Assembly (NCBI GenBank): GCA_949126835.1
Contig: OX421492.1
Location: 42,620,998 to 42,684,997 of the forward strand
Direction of reading: 5' to 3'
DNA length: 64,000 nt
From: Anisus vortex
Lineage: Eukaryota > Mollusca > Gastropoda > Planorbidae
In this document: positions 31,201 to 37,314 of the stretch, piece by piece
Layout of the letters: the number at the start of each line of letters is the position of its first letter
How positions within the stretch are numbered: the stretch's first letter is position 1
The notes under the pieces: generated by a model
What the model was told of the DNA's origin: nothing
The model's input: the letters and a program-made list of their open reading frames with translations, nothing else
Databases searched by the model: none
Position numbers and translations under genes: made by a program

Positions 31201-32571
31201 TGATGGTTTTGAATTGACTGCAAAACAAAAAACAAATAGAGGGGCTTCCGTCCAATATTATAGTGTATAATATTAAGGCCTAGATAGGGCCTATTACTGT
31301 TATAGAAACTCGACCATGTGCCGGAGAAAGCTTAGTGGATTATGTCCCCTTTGTGGAACTCATCATCATCACAGAAAAGTCAATGCTAGTGAACTTAAGT
31401 GAGCACGGTGAATAGGGACTCAGAGGAAGCTCCTTATACCGGCTAGAGAGGGAAGACGCTTAATGCCAAATTAAATGCCGACTGGTCCTGCGGTTAAATC
31501 ACCGGACTGTCAATGTCAACCAACACGTTACGCCACGGGTTCTATCGCTCCGCCGACCGTTCCCTGCCGACCGTTCCCTGCCGCTCTACAGGAGTTTTGG
31601 GCCTAGTGGACGTAAAAATCTTCTATCTAGTAGGAACGTCTGTAAAACTTATAAGAATAAGCGTTCTATTGAAGAAAAATAATATTTTTTTTACTGTTTT
31701 CACGTTAAGGCCTATTTGTTGGAAAGGTTATTGATGGCTCGCATTAGCACATAGCCTAACACACCGCCTGTGTGGTTGGCTGGGTCGCCTATAATAGGCC
31801 TATGCTGGAGCAGCACGACTCACAATGGTCCTGTTAATTAGTGCTAAAATGTGAGGCCTAATGGTTTTTATATGTAGGGCTACTGTTTTAATATTCTAGA
31901 CCCCTTTGAACTTCGTGGACCACCTTTAAACTTCATTGGCCCAATTTTTAGCTTCATGGACCTCGATGCAATCTTTCGGCTGCAATATTGGCAATGTTGG
32001 TAGGCCTACTTATAGCCTACCTTGTTAGGCCTAATACACTGATTAGGCTTTAACCTTTGAAAGAGGGTTTTTTATAGTAGGCATAATAAGTAATAATATA
32101 GAAAAGCTGAGACCGTAGGCCTGTATAGCAACTTACGTGGTGTAACAAGTTATTTGACTTTGGTGTGAACTATCCGGTTCAATTTCGCATTCGTAGCTTG
32201 TTAGAGCTGAGAACCAAACTTTAGTTCCCAGCTTTTCATTACCGGGACCATAATTAAAAAAACTTTTGGAGAAATCTGCAAGACACGGTGATATAAACAG
32301 ATCAGATATTTTTCGACTAGGCCTACATATAGGCTTATCTGAGACTACATAATATTTTTTTTTTTATGTGTAGACTAGGCCTAATACTAAAAAAGAGTGT
32401 GACAAGTTGGTGTTGTTTTGAATTCACTACACTTACTTTCGCCTTTGATTGTTATTCTGGTACCTCCATTTATGCTGCCTGATTGAGGCGAAATCCCAAA
32501 TACTTTAGTCGGTAATTTGTACTCTTGCTGTACAACAACTTGTTGTACAATAGATTGCTGGTTAACGACAG
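1042..32571 (-). CDS. PKHD1L1: Fibrocystin-L (PKHD1L1) homologue, N-terminal 17 exons, partial at both ends
   Basis: PKHD1L1 is a very large type I membrane protein with many extracellular IPT/TIG domains. Exons, minus-strand order: 32437-32571, 32137-32275, 30456-30555, 22064-22121, 20339-20423, 19176-19229, 18616-18683, 18293-18332, 16094-16161, 15467-15577, 11689-11775, 10122-10363, 9108-9178, 8726-8885, 3171-3291, 2103-2246, 1042-1202. All have GT-AG borders and compatible phases, giving about 614 residues. Domain order is IPT1, IPT2, IPT3, PA14, then a post-PA14 region, which is the order at the N-terminus of vertebrate PKHD1L1. Seen: SINGGTRITIKG, PGGFIEITG, SGGTKLHIQGQYF, and PA14 text GYFVPQYTGHYSFCLRS. 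No signal-peptide exon was recognised upstream of 32571, and the protein continues past base 1. Small exons sit in introns up to 8 kb that hold most repeats of the left half. The alternative (fibrocystin PKHD1) is less likely because the PA14 position and residues fit PKHD1L1. Confidence 0.9.
1690..1990 (+). mobile_element. Relic of the RT/RNase H LINE family (3' end of ORF2)
   Basis: Decayed copy of the C-terminal coding part of the element at 41202-43397. Shared landmarks in the same order are ggtggaa.ctc.gca, gagctgggcactg, gcctattt.agtaggcttaggccc and, at the stop, ctctaagagaataatctcggc. It lies in a PKHD1L1 intron. Confidence 0.7.
2103..2246 (-). CDS. PKHD1L1: PKHD1L1 exon P: post-PA14 region
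   Basis: 144 bp, acceptor atgatcAG, donor |GTACAT. Encodes PMKFMDIKSSSVENEIKLLP ..VAAAISPGQATLTITSTSP; phases fit exons O and Q. Confidence 0.8.
3171..3291 (-). CDS. PKHD1L1: PKHD1L1 exon O: post-PA14 region
   Basis: 121 bp, acceptor cattatAG, donor |GTATTT. Encodes TLHISTEG..VQVITISGND..YFAIGLNGAFT. It is separated from exon N by the 5.4-kb intron that holds the 34-bp minisatellite. Confidence 0.83.
3660..3792. repeat. SINE/LINE tail-like fragment with AAATA microsatellite
   Basis: An (aaat)n run is followed by gacttatatagcgcat and a small hairpin (tatagcgcata / tatgcgct). At 3773-3792 the 20-mer ggcccaaaactcctgcaggg is identical to a stretch in the SINE-A copy at 26299-26318, so at least the right part is SINE-related. 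Confidence 0.5.
4041..7352. repeat. 34-bp minisatellite, about 97 copies, with higher-order structure
   Basis: Unit aggttttaaatgctgaatta + cagatgccacaaat, very homogeneous, with a recurrent A/T choice before GG. Rare variants recur at exact multiples: the tgTtgaat variant at about 5687, 5891, 6639, 6843 and 7047 (steps of 204 bp = 6 units; 5687 to 6843 = 1156 bp = 34 units), and the cagaGgcc variant at about 6041 and 7197 (again 1156 bp). It lies in a PKHD1L1 intron; short ORFs at its edges are artefacts. Confidence 0.97.
7353..7629. repeat. Diverged flanking units of the 34-bp minisatellite
   Basis: Degenerate copies reading aaatccattagtacagcatt then aacaaatagg (30-31 bp between landmarks, same spacing as the core unit). 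Further copies occur around 7340, 7495, 7560, 7610, 3585 and 7960. They look like older units left at the array edge. Confidence 0.65.
7630..7884 (-). mobile_element. tRNA-derived SINE (family B), with 14-bp TSD
   Basis: On the minus strand it starts TGGGGCATGGTAGCAGAGCG (A-box-like) and carries GGCTCGAATCC (B box), then a tRNA-unrelated body ending in a TTTACTTTAC tail. Flanked by perfect direct repeats tcataagtatagta at 7616-7629 and 7885-7898. Same family as 23309-23551. Confidence 0.9.
8726..8885 (-). CDS. PKHD1L1: PKHD1L1 exon N: PA14 end and following region
   Basis: 160 bp, acceptor gatatAG, donor |GTAATC. Reads KYYMEVQYGSEAQHSYVNLI.. (the K.YY.E...... strand that closes PA14) and ends ..SISSVPLEEIQ, parallel to the vertebrate protein after PA14. 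Confidence 0.89.
9108..9178 (-). CDS. PKHD1L1: PKHD1L1 exon M: PA14
   Basis: 71 bp, acceptor gttgtAG, donor |GTAAGT. Encodes IPFPNAVKCITSWSNSKFFT then AYE, continuing PA14 after ..SGGSDPDHK from exon L. Confidence 0.87.
10122..10363 (-). CDS. PKHD1L1: PKHD1L1 exon L: PA14 domain core
   Basis: Largest exon here (242 bp), acceptor tttctcAAG, donor |GTAATC. It starts with GNRGWYVYIQEGG and includes SFWSSSMSKPHAIQMVGYF then VPQYTGHYSFCLRSAGKANL, the PA14 beta-barrel text (G-Y-F.P..TG.Y.F...). PA14 modules are thought to bind carbohydrate or act as adhesion modules; ligand unknown. Confidence 0.92.
11689..11775 (-). CDS. PKHD1L1: PKHD1L1 exon K: IPT3 end and start of PA14
   Basis: 87 bp, acceptor tttgtgcAG, donor |GTAATT. 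Joins exon J as VYVGEKPCIVQRP..EIVCVTP, completing IPT3 with its paired cysteines. The 42-bp minisatellite lies only about 55 bp upstream of this acceptor, wholly within the intron. Confidence 0.9.
11832..14100. repeat. 42-bp minisatellite, 54 copies, open reading frame on minus strand by chance of period
   Basis: Unit gttgatggtgtagtatcata + gcctatcttctgagttgagaca. 42 is divisible by 3, so the minus strand is open for 639 codons (12242-14161) repeating TVSTQKIGYDTTPS with K/N and Y/F variants. A TAG at 12242-12244 interrupts, and the array continues to 11832. Exons J and K of PKHD1L1 join in phase across it, so it is intronic. The gagaaagttaatg variant recurs at about 11867, 12371 and 13463 (504 = 12 units; 1092 = 26 units). 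Confidence 0.96.
14101..15466. other. Intron, nothing recognised
   Basis: AT-rich PKHD1L1 intron between the minisatellite and exon J. No repeat boundary, exon or RNA gene seen. Confidence 0.5.
15467..15577 (-). CDS. PKHD1L1: PKHD1L1 exon J: IPT3
   Basis: 111 bp, acceptor ttaaAG, donor |GTATGT. Encodes ITELSEFKGSVSGGTKLHIQ then GQYFDETNTKVKVYVG. The SGGT.L.I.G.YFD signature is a textbook IPT/TIG opening. Confidence 0.9.
16094..16161 (-). CDS. PKHD1L1: PKHD1L1 exon I: IPT2-IPT3 linker
   Basis: 68 bp, acceptor gtttAG, donor |GTTGGT. Encodes SWPAFEAKYIYRFGIAMFQT, matching the short linker that ends in ..AMFQT before the third IPT in fibrocystin-L. Confidence 0.87.
16287..16775. repeat. Ten 49-bp tandem copies of the Tigger terminal sequence
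   Basis: Unit agcaaataatacagtggtac + ctctagctatgaatttaacttgttccaga, nearly identical between copies. The last copy runs directly into the Tigger interior (gaactgggttcaaaac), so the repeat unit is the transposon's own left end plus a few flanking bases. Confidence 0.95.
16293..17543 (-). mobile_element. Tigger/pogo-type DNA transposon, internally deleted, one end tandemly amplified
   Basis: Ends CAGTGGTACCT (first copy 16295) and AGGTACCACTG (ends 17541), flanked by TA on both sides, as in Tc1/mariner-Tigger elements. The minus frame 16975-17199 reads RKQKHTTVDVKKEIIMKLEN then GVCVCNIANEYS, the N-terminal HTH (CENP-B-like) of Tigger transposase. The DDE catalytic domain is absent, so the element is non-autonomous. 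Confidence 0.85.
17544..18292. other. Intron, nothing recognised
   Basis: PKHD1L1 intron between the Tigger element and microexon H; plain AT-rich sequence. Confidence 0.5.
18293..18332 (-). CDS. PKHD1L1: PKHD1L1 exon H: IPT2 end (40-bp microexon)
   Basis: Only 40 bp, with acceptor ttatttcAG and a strong donor |GTTAGTG. Encodes NHNISYIVSHNGR and joins exon G as ..TYIGNHNISYIV, the last strand of IPT2. It is too small for ORF callers, but phase and homology both fit. Confidence 0.84.
18616..18683 (-). CDS. PKHD1L1: PKHD1L1 exon G: IPT2
   Basis: 68 bp, acceptor ctccacAG, donor |GTACAT. Encodes YGISMGRNGIGTMKCKIEG then TYI, carrying the second cysteine of the IPT (MKCK.EGTY). Confidence 0.86.
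19176..19229 (-). CDS. PKHD1L1: PKHD1L1 exon F: IPT2
   Basis: 54 bp, acceptor ctttcAG, donor |GTAAGT. Encodes VYIGGQKCELRDFSKDE, the V-x-I-G-G-x-x-C strand that characterises IPT domains of this family. Confidence 0.87.
19230..20338. other. Intron, nothing recognised
   Basis: PKHD1L1 intron between exons F and E. Overlapping open frames at 19281-19578 have no family resemblance. A short duplicated Tct-rich stretch (gtcatgtattttaattta.. at 20023 and gtcatgtattttttt at 20063) is the only structure. Confidence 0.5.
20339..20423 (-). CDS. PKHD1L1: PKHD1L1 exon E: IPT2
   Basis: 85 bp, acceptor aaacAG, donor |GTAAAT. Reads GFIEITGKLLTTTYAV..PRVIVR, joining exon D at a Gly codon to make PGGFIEITG, a typical IPT turn. 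Confidence 0.87.
20505..20681 (-). mobile_element. LINE-X tail fragment, part 1 (split by a solo LTR)
   Basis: Matches the LINE tail at 39885-40260: gcgtcctacgcg.., gatgttaagta.., ttttcctggtttgttcaggc, then aacc.att....gatgccac. Continues at 21338 after the LTR. Confidence 0.75.
20682..21332 (+). mobile_element. Solo LTR of an LTR retrotransposon, 651 bp, 5-bp TSD
   Basis: Starts TGTTAT and ends ATAACA (TG...CA termini forming a short inverted repeat). Flanked by the 5-bp duplication tacat (20677-20681, 21333-21337). It interrupts a LINE fragment that resumes on the other side. A TATA box (agtataaatataggg, about 20875) lies where an LTR promoter would be. No internal gag/pol, so it is a solo LTR, probably left by LTR-LTR recombination. 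Orientation is inferred from the TATA box. Confidence 0.85.
21338..21400 (-). mobile_element. LINE-X tail fragment, part 2
   Basis: cttgcatatgggatacggaa + agtgtttttgtccttatgtttatctgagc matches 40064-40115 of the other copy, showing the fragment was continuous before the LTR inserted. Confidence 0.75.
22064..22121 (-). CDS. PKHD1L1: PKHD1L1 exon D: start of IPT2
   Basis: 58 bp, acceptor atttgtAG, donor |GTAATT. It encodes VKDENTPTITAIKPSTGLPG, the opening strand of the second IPT domain. It is separated from exon C by an 8.3-kb intron that contains the composite THAP/ballast element and a hAT element. Confidence 0.87.
22449..23994 (+). mobile_element. hAT-type DNA transposon relic, 8-bp TSD
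   Basis: Left end CAGTGTTTCTCAAACTTTC, right end GTTTGAGAACCACTG, a common hAT terminal type. Flanks ctctagat (22441-22448) and ctctatat (23995-24002) agree at 7 of 8 positions. The open frame at 23029-23322 (QQFKSLENDGRAKQYRLIFS..) may be a remnant of its transposase, but I do not recognise the domain. A SINE sits inside at 23309-23551. Confidence 0.75.
23309..23551 (+). mobile_element. tRNA-derived SINE (family B), 11-bp TSD
   Basis: Head ggggcacggtagccgagcgg (A box) and ggttcaaatcc (B box), then the same body as 7630-7884 (ctgagtctacccagctctga + tgggtac..ttagttggggtaaagt). Direct repeats tatgagtgtga at 23298-23308 and 23552-23562. Nested in a hAT element. Confidence 0.92.
23995..24657. 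other. Gene-free intron rich in AGGCCTA motifs
   Basis: Many dispersed taggcct / aggccta words in AT-rich sequence, no exon seen. Bases 24650-24657 (gctttatg) are the left target duplication of the element starting at 24658. Confidence 0.55.
24938..25100 (+). pseudogene. THAP-type zinc-finger domain relic
   Basis: From the ATG at 24938 the plus strand reads ..RNKFPKDPNLRKQWIIKTKR then ANFKPSIYDSRL, the C-terminal half of a THAP DNA-binding domain (FPKDP.LRKQW and the later C..HF region). The N-terminal zinc ligands appear only in other frames (YCSAF, then CKNTG..SSGISF), and the C-x2-H end is damaged, so small indels have broken the finger. THAP domains bind DNA and occur in P-type transposases and host regulators. 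It lies inside the composite element and in a PKHD1L1 intron, antisense to it. Confidence 0.75.
26265..26400 (-). mobile_element. SINE family A copy
   Basis: On the minus strand: gtccagtggttag..actggactgtcaa (A-box region), gggatctatccc (B-box-like), cctgcaggagttttgggccc, gacgtcataatcttctatct and a tail agaaggaacatctgta. Same family as 31480-31665 and 45115-45265. It lies inside the composite element. Confidence 0.8.
26778..27345 (+). pseudogene. Possible downstream exons of the THAP relic (coiled-coil tail)
   Basis: At 26778-26852 an open stretch (VDEECVNPANDGEKNNTLIP) ends at |GTAGGC. At 27187-27345, after an acceptor-like cataG, the text KKQLRTV(stop)NLQRRRQNLYLKNVR resembles the basic coiled coil that follows THAP domains in many THAP proteins. 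Joining to 24938-25100 is inference. Two similar acceptor-headed stretches (atttcaggtttta.cagaaat at 25842 and 26478) could be duplicated exons. Confidence 0.4.
27900..29702 (-). pseudogene. P2X7 C-terminal 'ballast' (P2RX7 intracellular) domain gene, three exons, broken
   Basis: Exon 1 29569-29702 from ATG (MALFNAYSFDPQRDSSEDSY..), donor |GTAATT. Exon 2 28353-28589, acceptor gaaaAG, donor |GTATTT. Exon 3 27900-28054, acceptor tttcAG, stop TAA. Exons 1 and 2 join in frame as DNQWCTCLNCGMPVAQTEQK then CC, the Cys-rich zinc motif of the P2X7 intracellular domain. Exon 2 goes on, in other frames, with GCITGHPDFDAAYLN and LDMTVLEIAFLQYCEDNG. Exon 3 begins KYRYVAYRLFAR, then TGA where the family has Trp, then LPICVVKK and a shifted PSEVYTGLKFPR. 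So there are two frameshifts, one nonsense and one later frameshift. Stand-alone ballast genes are known in many animals. It is nested in a PKHD1L1 intron, same strand. Confidence 0.8.
30456..30555 (-). CDS. PKHD1L1: PKHD1L1 exon C: end of IPT1
   Basis: It encodes PMPRGTYILRISVDG followed by a Cys-containing linker (MSYCTNAADCQFA). Two donors are visible: GTGAGG at the inner position (plus 30510-30511) and GTGAGT at 30454-30455. Only the longer exon is in phase with exon D, so that form is called. The inner site could give a frame-shifted minor form. Confidence 0.85.
30556..32136. other. PKHD1L1 intron with AGGCCTA-rich sequence and a SINE
   Basis: Apart from the SINE-A copy at 31480-31665 this stretch shows only dispersed taggcct words and short AT-rich runs. 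No exon was recognised. Confidence 0.5.
31480..31665 (+). mobile_element. SINE family A copy
   Basis: ctggtcctgcggttaaatca.. ccggactgtcaa, B-box-like gggttctatcgc, a duplicated ccgaccgttccctgc, aggagttttgggcctagtgg, acgtaaaaatcttctatcta, tail gtaggaacgtctgtaaaact + tataagaataag. The tail matches the LINE-X 3' end (39885-39925, inverse). Confidence 0.82.
32137..32275 (-). CDS. PKHD1L1: PKHD1L1 exon B: middle of IPT1
   Basis: Acceptor cttgcAG, donor |GTAAGT. It joins exon A inside an Asn codon to read ..KGENFSKSFFNYGPGNEKLG.., then the cysteine pair region YECEIEPDSS..ITCYT. The FNYG and CYT landmarks are those of the first IPT of vertebrate fibrocystin-L. Confidence 0.88.
32437..32571 (-). 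CDS. PKHD1L1: PKHD1L1 exon A: start of IPT1
   Basis: Acceptor ..ttttAG, donor |GTAAGT (plus-strand cttac before 32437). It encodes a Gln/Val-rich linker (VVNQQSIVQQVVVQQEY), then FGISPQSGSINGGTRITIKG, the first strand-turn-strand of an IPT/TIG domain. It enters with two bases of a split codon, so an upstream exon must exist; I could not find it. Confidence 0.88.
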
Positions 32572-32702
32572 CTAAAAAGAATAATCAATGATTTCAAATA
32601 TTAGTATGTTATTTTCTCATAAAGGCTGTGATAAATAGGGCCTACTCTTATATAGATCTATATATTTCACAAAGACACACAAAAGAACGTCTTGTAGGCT
32701 AC

Positions 32703-33350
32703 GACTTACAAAAAAGACTCCGCGATATTCAAAATAAGCTTAAATGGTTTAATACATGAAAGCGGTCGAAATCCAAAGCTTTGCTGACAATCATGAAACA
32801 ATGCGCTTCTGTCAAGCCCTCTATGGACCTAGACCTGCAAGCGGCTCTACCTTTCTTAATGCTGATCACTGAAAAGGAAGCTATATTGTAGATAGATGTG
32901 CTGAAAACTTCAACAAGGTCCAAAACTGCCCAACCGCAATCAATGCTGCTCCTTTTATACGCCTACCTCAAGATAACACACCTTCAGAGGAAGACGTTAC
33001 AAAAACACTAAAAGTAACCCAAATACAGGGCATGCGGTACAGCCACAACCCATCAAATGACAAAGCCCTTGAAAGCATTTCACTGCTTTGAATTTCCGCA
33101 TTCTCCTAAATCTTCACCACCTGGAATAAAGTCTCCTGCAAGCGGGAATTTCGTTCGTAACATAGTACAGCAGACATGATATTTTCTGCTCAAGAAATCC
33201 AAGAAAAATATAAAAAAATAAGCAGCTGCTACATAAATATTGATGACTTTAGTAAGATTTTTGAAAAGGTAAGCAAAAACGGCCTGTGGAAAAAAAATGG
33301 AGTTCGGCTGCCCACCCAAATTTATTAAGATCGGCAAACAGTTTCACGAT
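32703..33350 (+). mobile_element. LINE relic, reverse-transcriptase N-terminal part
   Basis: Frame fragments follow the order of a non-LTR RT ORF: linker KTLRDIQNKLKWFNT, LTEKEAIL-like text, SAQEIQEKYKKISSCYINID, then NGLWKKNG and FGCPPKFIKIGKQFHD (the region after the first catalytic Asp motif). Several frameshifts and stops. It lies upstream of PKHD1L1 exon A and presumably in its first intron. Confidence 0.65.
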
Positions 33351-34111
33351 ATTAATTTAACTGCATATGCCATATCTTATCTATATGTATTTAGTCTATT
33401 GTATGACATTGGCCTACCTGAATTTACTTTCAAGATTCCCAAATATATGCAGAAAACGAAGATCAAAAGTAAGACTTTCATTTTAGTTTAAAAATTAGCT
33501 CTATTATCCAAGCACATTTTCTCATATTTTTACTTTGAAAACTCATTCAAGAAGAGAATTAACGGATGTTTACTAGTGCGATCAAAATTTAGTTGCGTTA
33601 GGTGCTGTTTTTTTAAATGCGTAATTAGGCCTATATTTAAATGTAATATCAAAACTTAAAATGATAATAAATTATATAATAGTGGTTTTGTCGGCTGAAT
33701 GGTATATGAATGACTAGCTCAGACCATGAGACAAACCATTTTGTCTACCAGGGGGACAAGAAGCAACACACGGAAGTTATTTTATAAATTAATTATAAAT
33801 TATTTTATTAATAAAGGTCTAGCTTCTAGATCTATGGGGAAAGTGATGTTTCAGGATCTTAAACACAGTTACAAGTTACAATATCAATACCAGGTTCTAA
33901 TAATGTCAGGTGCTTGTCAGAATGCTCCTATCAAACGTCACCTTGGATAACTGCTGCTTACACGAATAAGTGATGCCAAGCATTGTGATCATAGGCCTAC
34001 GCTTGTCACTAGAAACTGAGCAGCTGGTGGTAAAAGTCAGCGAGAGTAATGCAAGAATAATAGACTACTACAGCTCAATCTCAATTGCAAATCAGAGGTT
34101 GAGGGAGGAGG
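33351..34111. other. Gene-free stretch, nothing recognised
   Basis: AT-rich, no coding or repeat signal identified; it ends at the hAT target duplication. Confidence 0.45.
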
Positions 34112-34119
34112 GACATGGT

Positions 34120-36366
34120 CAGGGCCGGTCCTAGGCCACTGCAACCTATGCGGCCGCAGTGGGCCCCGCACTTTCATAGGCCCCGCGCTAATCCAATGGT
34201 GAAAGTATTTATCGTCCTTGGCTGATATACTATGTGTCAGCAGACACGATCTATTGTTTCTACTGTCGCCTAAAACAAAAAAGCTCCTTTGTAAATGAAT
34301 GATTTGACCAGTGACAAACTGTACCAAAGGGCTATTATCAGAACATGAAAAATTGCATGGGCATTTAGACGCCATGACTAGTTGCTGTGAAGCTGTAGCA
34401 AGACTAAGTAAAAAAAAACGCATTTACAAGATTCACCAGGAGATGCTTTATTCTGATACTAAACGTTGGAAATCAAGTTTTTCAAAGACTAGTTGCGATT
34501 GTACAATATCTAGCGGAGCGCAAATTAGCTTTCAGAGGGTCCATTAAAAGAGTTGGAGAAGTAATGGGAATTTCCTGGGTCTAGTAGAATTACTTGCAAA
34601 GTTTGATCGACGTGTTACCAATGCAGAAATTCATGATCATGGGGAAGAAGATTCAAAACGAGATCAGTACTGTATTATCTGATGCTGTTGTGAATTCTTA
34701 CCTTTTTAGACATCAAGAATGCAAGTATTTTTCAGTAATATTGGATTGTACTCCAGACATAAGTCACAAAGATTAGATGTCATTAACTATCCGGTATGTA
34801 TCAGTTGGGGTTAATGTGGAAGAGCCTGTGGTTGTACATGAACGTTTTATCAAGCTTTTTCCTGTGGAAAGTACCACTGGACAGTACTTATGCGATTTAC
34901 TAGTGAATAAGCTGGAAAAGTTTGAATTAAATGTTCAAAATATTCGTGGACAAAGGTTATGATAATCATAATGGTGCAAACATGAAAGGCGTCCATTCCG
35001 GAGTTCAAAAACGGTTTTTAAATATTAACTGCAGAGCATTTTTTTTACTCCATGTGCGTGTCATAATTACAATCTGGTTGTAGCAGACATGGTCAAAACA
35101 TGCCCTTATGCGTTAACCGTTTTTGGAACTGTACAACGCGTGTACATCTACAAAGAGATGGTCATTATTAAGAAAGCATGTTTCCAATCTATCTATAAAA
35201 CCTCTGTGCTAAACCAGGTGGGAATGTAGAATATATAGTGTCAGTTATCAATTGTCTTAAATTTTTGACGCACTCGATGAATTAGCTGGAGAGGCTAGTG
35301 ATGCGATAATTAAAAGCGAAGCAAAAACACTTTTTGAAACGTTGAAGCAGTACAAATTATTAGTGTCACTTGTGTTTTGGTACGACGTCCTCTTCCAAAT
35401 CAATTTTGTGAGTAAAGAACTGCAAAGTTAAACAATTGCATAAACAGTAGATTTGAGCACTGCAATGGATTCGTACAACAACTTGATGATTTGGCTAAGG
35501 AAACTGAGAGTTGATGGGTTTGTTCAGATTCTTCTTACAGCAAAGGAATTGGCCAAAAACATAGAAGTTGTTGCAATCTTTCCAGCCAAACGTCAAAGGA
35601 AAAGGCAGTATGATAAATCTGTGGAAAACTTCACACCAGGAAACGCTGAAGATGACTACAGGATAAATTGCTTCAACATAATTGTGGACACTGAAATTCA
35701 GTCATTGTAGCCGAGATGTGAACAACTGAAATCAAACCACAATCTATTTGGGTTTCTTGTCAGCTTCAAGAGCCTTCAGCGTGATGACATACGAAAGTTT
35801 ACAGAGAGCCTCGAGCAAGCATTGACATCAACAGACCAGTTGACAGATATATGTGAGCGAGAATGAGCTGATGAAATGGAATCTTTAAGGCATATTCTAC
35901 CAAATACGGTCAAAACCCCGGTAGACATTTTGACTTATCTGTTTACTAATGAAAGATACACTGCTTTCATAAACTACTTTGCTGCACTCAGAATATTTTA
36001 AACATTACCCGTATCTTTGGCGTTTGGTGAAAGAAGCTTCTCGCGCCTCAAACTAATCAAGAATTACTTGAGGTCAACAATTCACGAAGATAGATTGAAA
36101 AACTTGGCCATTCTCGCTATTGAGCGTGATCTATGTGGAAAACAGAATTGTGATGATATACTGTATGACTTCGCAACACGCAAGCTGGTAAAGTAAAGTT
36201 AATTTGATCGTGATTTTGTACTTAGTAAATAATTAATAAAATGCAAAGACGAATTTATTTTCTATTATAAAATCTTAATTTTCACTTATTATCCTTATCC
36301 CTACCCAGACTAGGCACCGCGCAATCCGTTTCGCATAGGGCCCCGCAATTGCTAAGACCGGCCCTG
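34120..36366 (+). mobile_element. hAT element (ZMYM/DUF4371 type) with TIRs and 8-bp TSD
   Basis: Ends CAGGGCCGGTCCTAG (34120) and AAGACCGGCCCTG (ends 36366). Flanks gacatggt (34112-34119) and ggcatggt (36367-36374) agree at 7 of 8. Inside is a degenerate transposase in plus frames: KRWKSSFSK.. (34470), ECKYFSVILDCTPDISHK (34720), SLTIRYVSVGVNVEEPVVVH (34780), STTGQYLCDLLVNKLEKFEL (34870), and the hAT dimerisation end SLAFGERSFSRLKLIKNYLR (36018) to the stop at 36194-36196. Many stops and shifts make it inactive. No N-terminal TTF/BED finger was recognised. Confidence 0.9.
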
Positions 36367-36500
36367 GGCATGGTCATGGATGACGGCTAAAGTGATTCTG
36401 ACGATGATGAAATCTTGTGAATGACAAAGAGCATCAGTGAATCGCATATATAGTCTATAATTCATTTCTCAGCACACAGGCGCATTTTTCGGCTTCACGC

Positions 36501-37300
36501 ACTTCTGTACCCATGGGCCTCAAAGACTGGCGAAGTGTGTAAACCGCCGATACGTTTCCATTAAGAATACAACGGCAGGCGTATGCATGGGGGTCAACTT
36601 CTCCACAACAGACATAATACCTCTCTCTTGTCTGTTGCTTTGGCACACAATGCCCCCTTGTTGATGATGTTATATGTACTTTTAATGCGGTATCTCCTGT
36701 GCACAGACCAAAGAGTGACAGTGGTCATTGTTCAGCTGCGCACTCTCTTTGATTTATCCAACATGACAGGTGCAGTGTCAGTCGTCAGTAGTTTCAAAAA
36801 AAAAAGGGACGAGCCTTACGGCTCTTTAGTCCAAGCCGCCGGGCGTAACGTTTGTTCAGGTGTGAATCAAGGGTGGGGAGGCACACCAAGGTTATGTCCG
36901 GGCGCCAGCCACCCCACGGCACACCGAAGGCGTGGCGTGTAACACATGGTACGGTTTCCGCAGCCCAGCTTATAAGTCAACTTCGGAAATCCCCGCGGAT
37001 CATTATAGTCGCCCGTATACCTGCAATGTCGCCAGTAGCACAAATCCCTTATTATAGGTATGGGCATCTTGGCACCAGGCGGATCGTGAGACAGGTTTGC
37101 TGCGCTTATTTCTTTCTCCCCACAGGGGCCACAGATCTTTTTTAGAGTGCAATGAGAAACGGGACACCTGAGTCGCAGCGGGGACTGTCCCTCATGCGTT
37201 CGTACGCCGGTGTATTCTTATTGACTTATTGTGAATGTATCGGCTGTTTACAGTGAGTTTACACACTTCGGCAGTCTTTGAGGCCCTTGGGTACAGAAGT
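36501..37300. mobile_element. Long-TIR foldback element (Mutator-like?), about 800 bp
   Basis: Left end acttctgtacccatgggcct + caaagactggcgaagtgtgtaaac is repeated inverted at 37257-37300. TIR similarity extends further in blocks (gccgataca, aagaatacac). Flanks gcttcacgc (36492-36500) and gcttcatgg (37301-37309) agree at 7 of 9, compatible with a 9-bp TSD. No transposase is recognisable. It has a higher GC content than its surroundings. A second copy is at 61969. Confidence 0.7.
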
Positions 37301-37314
37301 GCTTCATGGCACCA

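Noticed and set aside
33080..33337. Minus-strand frame as PKHD1L1 signal-peptide exon
   Set aside because: No N-terminal signal-like start in phase with exon A; the region is a plus-strand LINE relic.
34037..34423. 128-codon minus-strand open frame
   Set aside because: Spans the hAT left end and the antisense of its transposase; no homology seen.
36583..37145. Overlapping open frames of 97-119 codons as genes
   Set aside because: They lie within the long-TIR foldback element, overlap in several frames and lack family resemblance; the GC-rich interior keeps frames open.
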